A DNA stretch of 64,000 nucleotides from Carettochelys insculpta. Lineage: Eukaryota > Chordata > Testudines > Carettochelyidae. The notes under the pieces were generated by a model, which did not search any database, was not told the DNA's origin, and worked only from the letters and a program-made list of their open reading frames with translations. Each line of letters opens with the position of its first letter. The first letter of the stretch is position 1. Both the position numbers and the translations under genes were made by a program. Location: positions 15,686,001 to 15,750,000 of the forward strand of contig NC_134161.1 in assembly GCF_033958435.1 (NCBI RefSeq), given 5' to 3'. Shown one piece after another: positions 1 to 10,335 of the stretch.

Positions 1-3000
1 CTGCACAGGACAAGCTCAGGCACCCAGACAGACCAATACACTGCAGACAGACATTCACCTACCAGCTCACCACACATCCCCCAAAACCCCAGTCACCCAA
101 ACTCCTCTAGGACACTTGACCCAGAGGCAAACTCCCTTCCCTGTTAGCTGCTCACCTTGTTCACTGGGGGCTCCCTTCTTACACAGAGAGCTGCTAGCTG
201 GTGTGGACTGGCTCAAAGCCTTGCTTCCAGTCTAATCAGCTCTTCAAGGCTCACCTGGCAGGGAACTGCCCCAATTCACACACCTTGCAAACTGTTCTTC
301 TCTGCACACCACAAGCTCAGGCACCCAGGCATTCACCCCCCAGCTCCCCACCCAGCCCTCCAAAACCCACACTCACCCAAGCTCCTCCAGGACACTTGGC
401 CCAGAGGCAAACTCCCTTCTTTGTTCTCTACTCACCTTGTTTCCTGGGAGCTCCCTTCTTTTCGGGAGAGTTACTAGCTGATGAAGCCTGGCTCAAAGCT
501 TTACCTCCCATCACATCAGCTTTTGAAGGCTCACCTGGCAGGGAACTCCCCCAATTCACACACCTTGCAAACTGCTCTTCTCTGCACAGCACAATCTCAG
601 GCACCCAGGCAGATTATCAACCTGCCAACAGAAGGGCAGACATTTACCCTCCCTCTCACCACATAGCCCCCCAAATCACCCCTGTCACCCAAACTCCTCT
701 AGGACACTTGACCCAGAGGCAAACTCCCTTCCCTGTTAGCTGCTCATCTTCTTTTCTGGGAGCTCTCTTTTTACACAGAGAGCTGCTAGCTGATCAGGCC
801 TGGCTCAGGCCTGGCTCAGAGCCTTGCCTCCAGTCTCATCAGCCCTTGAACACTCACCTGGCAGGCATCTCCTCCAATTCACACACCTTGCAAACTGCTC
901 TTCTCTGCACAGCACAAGCTCAGGCAGACAGACAGACAGACATTCACCCACCACCTCACCACACAGCCCCCCAAATCTCCCCAATCACCCAAGCTACTCT
1001 AGGACACTTGGCCCAGAGGCAAATGACCTTCCCTGTTCTCCACTCCTTGTTTGCTGGGAGCTCCCTTCTTACAGGGACAGCTAATAGCTAGCAAGGCCTG
1101 GCTCAAAGCTTTACCTCCAGTGTCATCAGCCCTTGAAGACTCACCTGACAGGGAATTCCCCCAATTCACACACCTTGCAAACTGCTCTTCTCTGCACAGC
1201 ATAAGCTCAGGCACCCAGGCATTCACCCACCAGCTCACCACCCAGCCCTCCAAAACCCCCACTCACCCAAGCTCCTCCAGGACACTTTGCTCAAAGGCAA
1301 ACTGCCTTCCCTTTTCTCCACTCACCTTGTTTGCTGGGAGCTCCCTTCTTACACAGAGATCTGCTTGCTGGTCAGGCCTGGCTCAAAGCCTTGCCTCCAG
1401 TCTAATCAGCTCTTGAAGGCTCACCTGGCAGGGAACTCCACCAATTCACACACCTTGCCAACTGCTCTTCTCTGCACAGCAATAGCTCAGTCAGACAGAC
1501 AGAGACATTCACTCACCACCAAGCCCCCCAAAACCCCCACTCCCCCAAGCTCCTCTAGGACACTTTGCCCAGAGGCAAACTCCCTTCCCTTTTCTCTGCT
1601 CACCTTTTTCACTGGGAGCTTCCATCTTACAGAGAGAGCTACTAGCTGATGAGGCCTGGCTCAAAGCTTTACCTCTCATCTCATCAGCCCTTCAAGGCTC
1701 ACCTGGCAGGGAACTCCCCCAATTTACACACCTTGCAAACTGCTCTTCTCTGCACAGCACAAGCTCAGTCAGACAGAGACATTCACCCACCACCTCACCA
1801 CACAGCCCCCCCAAAACCCCACTCAACCAAACTCCTCTAGGACACTTTGCTCAGAGGCAAACTGCCTTCCCTGTTGTCCACTCACCTTGTTGGCTGGGAG
1901 CTCCCTTCTTACACAGAGAGCTACTAGCTGATGAGGCCTGGCTCAAAGCCTTGCCTCCCATCTCCTCAGCCCTTGAAGGCTCACCTGGCAGGGAACTTGC
2001 CCAAATCACACACCTTGCAAACTGCTCTTCTCTGCACAGGACAAGCTCAGGCACCCAGGCAGACGAACAAGCTGCAGACAGACAGACATTCTCCCACCAG
2101 CTCACCACACATCCCCCAAAAACCCAGTCACCCAAACTCCTCAAGGACACTTGTCCCAGAGGCAAACTCCCTTCCCTGTTAGCTGCTGCACCTTGTTCTC
2201 TGCAAATTCCCTTCTTACAGATAGAGATGCTAGCTGGTCAGGCCTGGCTCCAAGCCTTGGCTCCAGTCTAATCAGCTCTTGAAGGCTCACCTGGCAGGGA
2301 ACTCCCCCAATTCACACACCTTGCAAACTGCTCTTCTCTGCACAGCACAAGCTCAGGCAGACAGACAGACATGCACCCACCACCTCACCACACAGCCCCC
2401 CAAAACTCCCACTCCCGCAAGCTCCTCCAGGACACTTTGCCCAGAGGCAAAGTCCCTTCTTTGTTCTCTACTCACCTTGTTTCCTGGGAGCTCCCTTCTT
2501 TTAGGGAGAGTTACTAGCTGGTGAAGCCTGGCTCAAAGCTTTACCTCCCATCACATCAGCCCTTGAAGGCTCACCTGGCAGGGAACTCCCCCAGTTCACA
2601 CACCTTTCAAACTGCTCTTCTCTGCACAGCACAAGCTCAGGCACCCAGGCAGATGATCAAGCTGCAGACAGACCCATAGACATGCACTCACCACACAGCC
2701 CAAGCTCCTCTAGGACACTTTTCCCAGAGGCAAACTCCCTTCCCTGTTAGCTGCTCAGCTTGTTTGCTGGGAGCTCCCTTCTTACACAGAGAGCTGCTAG
2801 CTGGTCAGGCCTGGCTCAAAGCCTTGCCTCCAGTCTCATCAGCCCTTGAACACTCACCTGGCAGGCATCTCCCCCAATTCACACACCTTTCAAACTGCTC
2901 TTCTCTGCACAGCACAAGCTCAGTCAGACAAACAGACATTCACCCACCAGCTCACCACACATCTCCCCATATCCCACACTCATCCAAGCTCCTCTAGGAC

Positions 3001-3072
3001 ACTTTGCCCAGAGGCAAACTCCCTTCCCTTTTAGCTGCTGCCCCCTATTTGCTGCTCACCTTGTTTGTTGGG
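1..3072. repeat. Satellite-like tandem array, about 290-bp unit, about 10 copies
   Basis: The same block recurs from the first base to about 3072. The landmark ctcaccttgtt (or a close variant) occurs near 151, 431, 743, 1042, 1321, 1599, 1881, 2187, 2471, 2757 and 3056, so the unit is about 278-312 bp. Each unit contains cctggcagggaactccc, cacaccttgcaaactgctc, a CAGACAGA-rich stretch and aggacactt-cccagaggcaaac. Length differences come mostly from the number of CAGA/GACA steps after gctcaggcacccag. Copies differ from each other by scattered substitutions, so the array is not freshly homogenised. It is cut by the left edge of the window and its full size is unknown. Open frames inside it shift between copies and are not genes. 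No family name is recognised. Confidence 0.93.
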
Positions 3073-3076
3073 ATCT

Positions 3077-3148
3077 TCCTCGTTAGTATAGTGGTAAGTA
3101 TCCCCGTCTGTCGCGTGGCAGAATGATATTTGATTCCTCTATCGGTTG
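3077..3148 (+). pseudogene. tRNA-Asp(GTC)-like relic
   Basis: The first half matches the vertebrate tRNA-Asp closely: tcctcgttagtatagtgg for acceptor and D arm, then tatcccc and an anticodon loop with GTC at 3110-3112. The second half is decayed: the T arm reads tgatatttgattcct where GGTTCGATTCC is expected, and the 3' acceptor strand no longer pairs with the 5' strand. The length of 72 nt fits a whole tRNA. It sits four bases after the last recognisable satellite base. It is either a dead tRNA gene or retro-copy, or the head of a tRNA-derived SINE; no SINE body is recognised downstream. Confidence 0.7.
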
Positions 3149-3904
3149 GTTTCGAGTGGAGCCCTGGAAATCTGGACACCAGGGCTTTGGAGTTCTGCAG
3201 CTGTGGCCATGTTTATGCTGAGGGCCCTGAGGCTGTAGGCGTAGGGTGGTGCTTCCCACTGCAAAGAAAGAGGGATTTCCAGGGATGTACTCGGTATTTT
3301 CATGCCGGTACTTGCCATACTGAGCGCCAGCACCTCAGCACTCCCAGCCACAGGATTAGCTGGTGTGGAGAGCGGGGAGGCCAGCTGAGTACCAGAACCT
3401 CTTTTTTAATGACAAAGCACTGGACTTATTTCATTTACCTCCCTGAGTGGCTGCAGCTAGGCTGATGGCAGAAGAATTCTTCCATTGATCTACCTGCAGC
3501 TACACACGGGGTGAGGGCCACCTTCCTATCGTGTGGTGCCCAAGGGGTGACTTCTTTGCACTGTAGCTACATGCACCTATCTGGGAAGGGCAGGCCTGGC
3601 CTGATGCAGTTGGTGATCTGAGCAAATTATAACTCCCTTCCTGGCTCACTTTCCCTCCTGTCTTCAACGGGGCAGATGACACATCCCTCCCTGTTGACTT
3701 TCTTTAAGAAAATGAAAACTCACCATTGCAAAGTGTCTTGCTCCCACTCCCAGGCAATGGCAAATCAGCAGTGCATCATCCAGGAAAGATGCGATCTGCG
3801 CCCTTTGCGCTCTAACAGCTGCATAGCCAGAAAGTTGCCACAGCACTCTCTGTACAGCAAGTCTTAGCTCTCTGCTTGCCAAGTACCACACACCAGAGGG
3901 GCAG
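3149..3904. other. Upstream intron, unique sequence, nothing recognised
   Basis: Follows the tRNA relic. No exon, repeat family or long open frame is recognised. It is inferred to be intronic because the nearest KIRREL3 exon to the right begins with the residues after the signal peptide. Confidence 0.4.
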
Positions 3905-4035
3905 TGTGCAGACCGTTGTGCAGAGAGAGAAGATGACTTGGGCAAGGTCACACAGTGAATTGGTGGCAGGGCTGGGGATGGAACAAAGCTCCCCTGACTC
4001 CCAGTTCAGGAGAGCATCTGCTAGGCCAGGCTGCC
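3905..4035 (+). repeat. MIR-like SINE fragment
   Basis: The stretch gacttgggcaaggtcacaca, followed by gtggcagggctggg and ctcccctgactcccag, follows the order of the MIR core: an acttgcccaaggtcacacag-type segment, then the right half. It is an ancient, diverged amniote SINE. Confidence 0.75.
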
Positions 4036-6519
4036 TCCCAAAGAGCCCCATGCACCCCAGAGAGTGATAATGCAGCAAGGCCCAGCGTGCTGTTGTGGAA
4101 AGGGACTCTGCACTTGAATAACGGAGGGAGTTTAGAGAGGAGAAATGCTGCCGGGCAAGTTGGAACTGAGCCAGGCTCTATGAGATCTGTTTTTTGCCAG
4201 CACCCCATCCCCATTATTTTTTTCAGCCTATAAAGACTGAAAAGCAGATGCCCGGTTTGTGTAATGTTCCATCAGTAGCTTTTGAAGATGCAGAAGGCGT
4301 GTAATGGTTATCACCACCATTTACAGTAATCCAGTGCCTTGCCCACAGAAGACTTCCAAGCACTTCCCCAGCATTACCCAATGATTATGTCGACGCGGCT
4401 GTCTGTCTGCCTTATTTATTGAGATACTTTTCCACATTGGGCTGAGGACTCAATTCCTGGCTCAGGAGCAGGCAGCTCCAAACTGGAAGGCAGCAGCTGT
4501 TTGACGCAGCGAGATAACGCTGCACAGCAGCTAAGGGGTGAGGAATTGCAATCCTTTGTACCTCAATATCATTTCGAATGGAACCCCTGGGCCCCTCTGA
4601 GAGGAGATGGAGTGTGTTGCACCTGCTCCCGGATAGGGAGCCTGCAGCATGGAGAGGGAGGGTACTTGCCCCCGGGTGTGGAAAGAGGCAGTTGTAGCTC
4701 GATAGAAAAGCTCAGGTCCCCGAGGTAGCATGCTGAAAACAGGAGTGGGGCCGGGGTAGTCTGGGCAGTGTTGAGAGGCATTAGGGACCAGCTGCCCCAT
4801 GCCCCCCTCCATGGTGCCTGGGTGGTTTGTACTCAGGCAAGACCGGCCATGGCCCAGCTGCTGCATGCACGCACGGTGAGCACTAGCACAGCTGTGTCTG
4901 GTCCAGCCCAGCTCCAAGGGCCACTGTAGCTCCTCTTGTTGTAGGTGGCACTGTAAAGCCCCTGGGGCCTGGCTGTGCTGCAGTCACAAGGCCATACCCC
5001 AGCTAGCTTCAGTCTAACTCACTCAGGTACCAAAGCCTCCAGGCACAGGCTGGGGCATGGGCTAGCCGCCTGAGTCGTAACCAAGGGCTTGAGCTGCCAG
5101 GGCTTCCCTGCCATGCTGCCCAAGCTAGCTAGATTAAAGCCAGCTCAGGTGTGTCTACACAAGCTGCACTCACGCCCTGGGACAGCAGTGTCAGCAGAAC
5201 CCATGTTTACAGGGACTGGGAGCTCTGTGTGCTGTCCTCAGGCCCTCTGCTGTCTTAACAAGGCACATCCCTGCCTCACTTACCCCACGGGGGGCGGAGG
5301 CTCCGTCCCTGTCTTTGTACGTGCTTTGAGATCAATGAGACCTATGGACTTTCATCTTTCCCCGTCCTGCCTGCGAGATAAAGCAGAGCGGTCCACAAAG
5401 GCCTTTCAAAGGAGAGGCAGGAGCTCCCTCCTCCATTCGGCGTGAGCAGCGGTTCCACATAAGGTTAGAACAGATCTCTAATGTTCCCTTCACAGTGATG
5501 TCCACGAGCTCCCAGCATTAGCCACACCCCGTTTTCTGTGCTGTGACCTCCGTGCCGCCATGTGCTCGCCTTGCCTTTCCCTTTCCGCATTTGCTCATGA
5601 TAATGTCTTTGTGAAAGAAGCATCAGCTCCCTCTCCCAAAGGCCCGGCGGGGCCGGCCAGCTTTCACATGCCGCAAGTCAGCTACATTTAACAAACACAT
5701 TCAGATCCCACAAAATCCCTGTTCACACATGAGGAACAGGAGGGTATAAAACGTGGCAGGCATAATGCATTATTGATTTAAAAAGAGCATACAAACTCCT
5801 TTGGAAAGGCACACAGCACCCACCAGGGGAGGGGAGCTCAGCTTTCCCAGGGTGTGTTCCTTTGCGCCTCAGAAATGGAACGGAAACCCCTTTCTTTCTG
5901 TAGGTGTGTTTCAGGCCAACAGGAGAAAGGAGAGTCCTAATTATCTGGTGGGAGATGGGTTACATGGTGGCAATACTCCATCTCCTGATTTGCCATGGTC
6001 CAGCTCTGGGAGGGGAGGAGAAGGGACTGAGTGCAAATCACGCGATTCATGGGGCTCTGGGAAGGAGAGGGTGAAGTAGGAAGTGGGCAGTGCCCCAGAG
6101 TGTGAGAGTCACACAGCGGGAGGGAACAGATAGGTGGTCCACAGGCTGCAGATGGTGACTCAGTGAGCTGCAGGCTCCAGGTTGCCTCCTCTGGTCCAGT
6201 CTGTTCTGTTTGGGTGTTTTTTTTCCCTTAAGCAGCCAGAGACTTTGGGGAAGATACAGCCCACCAATGGGAATGAGGCACTCAATTCCCACTGATGTTC
6301 AGTGCTGGCCCTGAACTGCTCTTTGTGCTCTTGGATATCTAACCTTATTTGTTCTCTTAGCACTCAGCCAGCCACCTGCCCCCCTGACCCTTAGTTCAGA
6401 TGCTTGAGAAAGAACAAAAGTAAATGAACAGAGAGCAAGAGAGAGGAAGAGAGAGAGAGCGTGATGTGTGTGTTCCCTTTGCAGCAGTCTGCACTGAAGT
6501 GAGCACAAATAGCTCTCAG
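4036..6519. other. Intronic sequence without recognised elements
   Basis: No convincing gene is seen. The stretch near 5325-5370 resembles the right side of old SINEs, but too weakly to call. A TATA-like ggtataaaa occurs near 5743 with no other promoter evidence. A purine-rich GA run lies near 6421-6463. Confidence 0.35.
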
Positions 6520-6912
6520 AGGGTAGGTATACATAGCACAGTTATTTTGAAATAACAGCCATTATTTCAAAATAATTTCACTGACATTTACACAATGCAA
6601 CCATTATTTTGAAATAATTTTGAAACTGCAGTTGGCTTATTTTGAAATTGGTAAACCTCATTGTACAAGGAATAGCGCCTATTCCAAAATAGGGGCCATG
6701 TCGATAGGGGATAGCGCCTATTTTAAAATAAGTCCTAGTGCATCCTCTTTCAAAATAGGCTCCATTGTGTGTAGACGCTGTATTTTGAAAGAGCTGAGCG
6801 CTATTTCGAAATTCATTTTGTGTGTAGCAGTGTTACTTCAGAATAAGTTATTCCAGAAAATCTCTTCCAGAATAGCTTATTTCAGAATAACACTGCTGTG
6901 TAGGCATACCCT
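6520..6912. mobile_element. Foldback MITE with ATTTTGAAATAA motifs
   Basis: The ends form imperfect terminal inverted repeats: agggtaggtatacatagcac at the left and the complement of gctgtgtaggcataccct at the right. The interior is full of ttattttgaaat and tcaaaataggc blocks on both strands, as in a non-autonomous DNA transposon with long inverted arms. There is no coding capacity. The target-site duplication is not resolved. It is related in style to the elements at 13295-13663 and 15544-15961, which also have TCTACAC-type ends. Confidence 0.75.
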
Positions 6913-7438
6913 GACTCTGCAGACAGATGAGTCCTTAGTGATTTAAAGGTGCAGTTCACAGAACATAAAGCTGTACCAGGTACATGGGTAAATACAGCAT
7001 ATGATCCAGAATGGAAAATCCTGTGTTTATTTTATTAAAGACGATTTGAAATGTTTACTTTTAAACCAAGCACTGATTAGTTAGTTTTAAACTAGAACAT
7101 TTGAGCTACCAGCTCAGCACAATACAGACGTCAACCCAAAAGTGACAAATAAATACGTTCTAAAAGTGAGCAGAGAGACTTGCATTCACCCTCCAGGACC
7201 ACAGCTTGGAAACTTTGGTTTTCTCTCTCAGCATGACCAGCCCCTAATACAGCCTGTGCGATTCAGTCCATTATGCTGCTTGAGATGTGTGTGATGGGCT
7301 GAGAAAATAAGTGAGGTCCTGCACTCAGATCCAGGCCTAGGCATTGGGAGGGGTGATTTGTTTTAAAATGTGTCATGAAGTTTCCAGAAAGAAATATTAC
7401 AGAGAGAGAGAAGTTCAATAAGTGCGGTTTAAGAACTT

Positions 7439-7461
7439 CAGAATAGAATAGAATAGAATAG
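7439..7461. repeat. (AGAAT)n microsatellite
   Basis: About four and a half perfect copies of the pentamer agaat. Confidence 0.9.
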
Positions 7462-7663
7462 TGTGCGCCCAAACATGAGCTCTATTCCCTGCTGTGTGCT
7501 CTTAGCCAACTCAATTCTTCTCAGTTCCTCCATCTATAAAGTGATGATAATGATACTGACCCTTCTCTGCAGTGCACTTTGTGGTCTACCTCAGAGCTAA
7601 GTATTATTGACCATCTCATTTCAATGAAATAGTTAGCAGCAGTTTTCAGTAACTATGGTCTCA

Positions 7664-7755
7664 ATAAGAGCAAGAAGTCCTGTGGCACCCTATAAACTAC
7701 CAGATATTTTGGAAATATTTTCATTTTTTTTGTGGATACAGACTCTGCTATAGTC
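7664..7755 (+). mobile_element. Snapback retroposon, single-arm fragment
   Basis: Contains the arm sequence agcaagaagtcctgtggcac, then an eroded tatagactaacagatattttgg-type segment (here cctataaactaccag). This is the left arm of the family seen intact at 38961-40267. The second arm is absent or too decayed to see. Confidence 0.7.
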
Positions 7756-8940
7756 TCAGTGCTTCCTGCCTCATTCAGGTCTTTCTCAGTCATGTTCACA
7801 TGGACAAACTCCCGCTCCGCCCTCCATGACAACTTGCAGAGAAGTTAGCAAGGGGCTGGCCCATTGGCCAGAGTGCATGGGGAAGGAGCTCCCCCTTATT
7901 TCTGAAAGCACCGATATGTGGGGACTGTTGTTGAGTGGTGACAAAAAATCCTAGCCTCTCATGTGCTTGGAAGAGGCTGGAGCAGCAAAATAGTTATGCG
8001 TAGCCTTGGCAGGGTTTGACTTCCTTCAACAGAGGTTGGCATACATCAATTTCTGCTGACTGAAATTGACAAAATCAACTTCCTTTGGTAACCGTGGAGG
8101 GTAGCACAGCCTCCTTCCTCCCCTCTCACCCCCAGGACTTGTGCTTGCAGGAGTCGGATGTGGTGCTCTTTCATCCCCACGGCCAAAGACTCATACTCCT
8201 TCTTTCATCCTTGGCCAGGGGGCTTTCCATGTCAGACTCACAGCCCCCCATGCACCTTGGGCCAAGATGTGTTTGCTCCCCTGGACAGGCAGGGGAGTCC
8301 CCTGCAGCCCTGCTGTCAGTCCCACCTTCCCCCAAACCCTAATGCCCCATCTCTTAAATTCCTGCAACTGTAATAATTCAAATTCTTAAAAATTAGGGAG
8401 AAATTACAATAAATATAAATATTAATCATCAAAATGGCAAAAAAAATTAAAATTGCATTCTGCTAAGCCTTCCATCTGCTGGGCATTGATCTAGCCTTCC
8501 CCTAAGGCTTTCCCATTGGGTGCAGAGGAGGAATGGGTGCACGAGTTCTGAACAATACACATCATCCTGTGTCCCAGCATTTTGCTTACTTTTAGAAGCA
8601 AAGACATGCAGGACTCTCCAGATCGATTCCTTTTTGGAGAGTTTTCACCTGCTCAGTCAGTTCTGGGGCTCCAGCCAGACTAGACATGCTGAAATGCAAC
8701 TAGGGAAACTTATTGTGGGCTGCTTATTGCAGAGTCAAGAGCTCCAGATGGCTCAGTGGAGCTCCTGAATGCTAAACTCTAGACTCTGCAGAGCCACATT
8801 CTCTGCTAGTTCTTTGGGACTCCCGTTTTGCCTCAGATCTTCTCACCTGCTTGGAAAGTGGTGTGGCTCTAGCCAGATAGTCACAGTTCTCACACAGGAG
8901 TTTGTGTGTGTGTTCTTATGAAGATAGCTCAGGGAAAGGT
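7756..8940. other. Intronic sequence without recognised elements
   Basis: Includes an AT-rich patch near 8365-8450. No exon or repeat family is recognised. Confidence 0.35.
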
Positions 8941-9185
8941 CCTAAGAACGTAAGAATATAAGAACGGCTATTATGGGTTGGCCAAATGTCCATCTAGCCC
9001 AGGATCATAGTTTTCCAACAGTGGCCAATGCCAGGTGTCCCAGAGAGAATGGGCAGAACAGGCAATCATCAAGCAATCCTTCCCCTGTCACTCATTTCCA
9101 GCTTCCTAAATCCAGCTTCCTCGGTCTTACCATAAACATCACTATCCCTTGAGGGCCACCTGACTCTGTTCTTAGTCCTAGCATA
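8941..9185 (-). mobile_element. CR1 LINE, 3' end fragment
   Basis: Starts with aagaacgtaagaatataagaacgg, the antisense of the CR1 terminal (TTCTTATG)n tail. It continues through catctagcccaggatc and cagtggccaatgccagg, as in the 3' untranslated part of the copy at 16924-18126. Strongly 5'-truncated. Confidence 0.88.
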
Positions 9186-10136
9186 CTGCGCTGGAGCCAT
9201 GTGACAGCTCAAACACGCTTTCAAACTAAACTTTTAAGAGCTTGGTTTTTGCTTGTATGATACGCTCCTTTCTTTTCTTTTAAGTTTATTGCAGGTAGGA
9301 GATTTACAAACAAAGGAGGCCCAAGGTCTCCATAGCCCTTTGTATTCTGGGAAGCTGTTATTTTTTAAAGAACGAGGTGCAGAAAATCTCTGAAACAGTT
9401 TCTGCTCACTCTCTTTCATTGCTAAGTGTGGACGGGACATATGTTATTCTCCCATCTGCAATGGAGGTGAAAACACGCCAGTTTTTCCAGGCATGCTCAG
9501 CCTGTGCGCAGACCAGTGATGTGACATGGTGAATATAATACTGTGGCATCAGCTGCTCAGGACTGGTCTCTGCTGCAGTAACTCCTCTGCAAATTCCATT
9601 TGGCTTATGGGAGCAGGCTGACTATTCCGTGGACGAGCAGTGGCTGGTGACCCTACGGCATTGACTTACTTGGCACCGTTAGGTAGTGATGAGTGTTTTC
9701 AGGCTAGCCAGGGGACATTCCTGCTAATCAGCTGCTTTTGTGCAGAGGAAGAACTAGCAGTTTGGCTACCATTGATTTAGTCTCCGTTGGGTGTGATTTT
9801 TAATGAGGTGTTCACGCACCATGACCCAGAATGGACATGCTTTAATGTTTATGTGCGTAGGCAGTGGATGGCAATATTCTTCGGGAAGGTTGAGTGAAGC
9901 TGAGTAGCTATTGTGCTGTTAAACTCCAGCAGGTATGTGAACGGAGGAATGCCATGCCCCCTGTGGTGTCTCACTTCCTTTCTGGTCCTAGTGTCATTGG
10001 AGTGGCACAGCCAAAATTGGAGGAAAGAGGGTGAGCGGGTAAATTGCAAAGCCGTGGGAGGGTCTGAACCCTCAGCAGTCCTAGCTATCCACCACCTATT
10101 TTTACATGATGAAATTATAATGGTCAGTGGTGCAGT
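9186..10136. other. Intronic sequence without recognised elements
   Basis: No supported gene or repeat. Open frames here are short and have random-looking composition. Confidence 0.35.
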
Positions 10137-10335
10137 AGGAATGGATGGGTGGGTGGGTGGGGATGGATGGATGGGTGGGTGGGGATGGATGGATGGATGG
10201 CATGGAGTTGGACAGATGGATGACATGGGGGTGGATGGATGGAGGGATGGGTGGGTGGGTGGGGATGGATGGATGGCATGGAGTTGGATAGATGGATGAC
10301 ATGGGGGTGGATGGATGGAGGGATGGACGGATGAT
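10137..10335. repeat. GGAT/GGTG-rich minisatellite with a 76-bp higher-order unit
   Basis: Runs of ggat and ggtg are organised into a longer unit. The marker catggagttgga occurs at 10201 and again at 10277, each followed by agatggatgacatggggg. That gives a 76-bp period of nearly two copies built from tetranucleotides. Open frames on both strands of this block are repeat artefacts. Confidence 0.92.

Noticed and set aside
157..3034. Many open frames of 60-300 codons on both strands
   Set aside because: They lie in the tandem array, recur with frame changes from copy to copy, and have no domain.
1..3072. CRISPR-like regular repeat spacing
   Set aside because: The whole 290-bp unit repeats; there are no short repeats with unique spacers, and the genome is vertebrate.
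5735..5760. TATA-like box ggtataaaacg
   Set aside because: No initiator, CpG context or exon nearby; a single motif is not enough.
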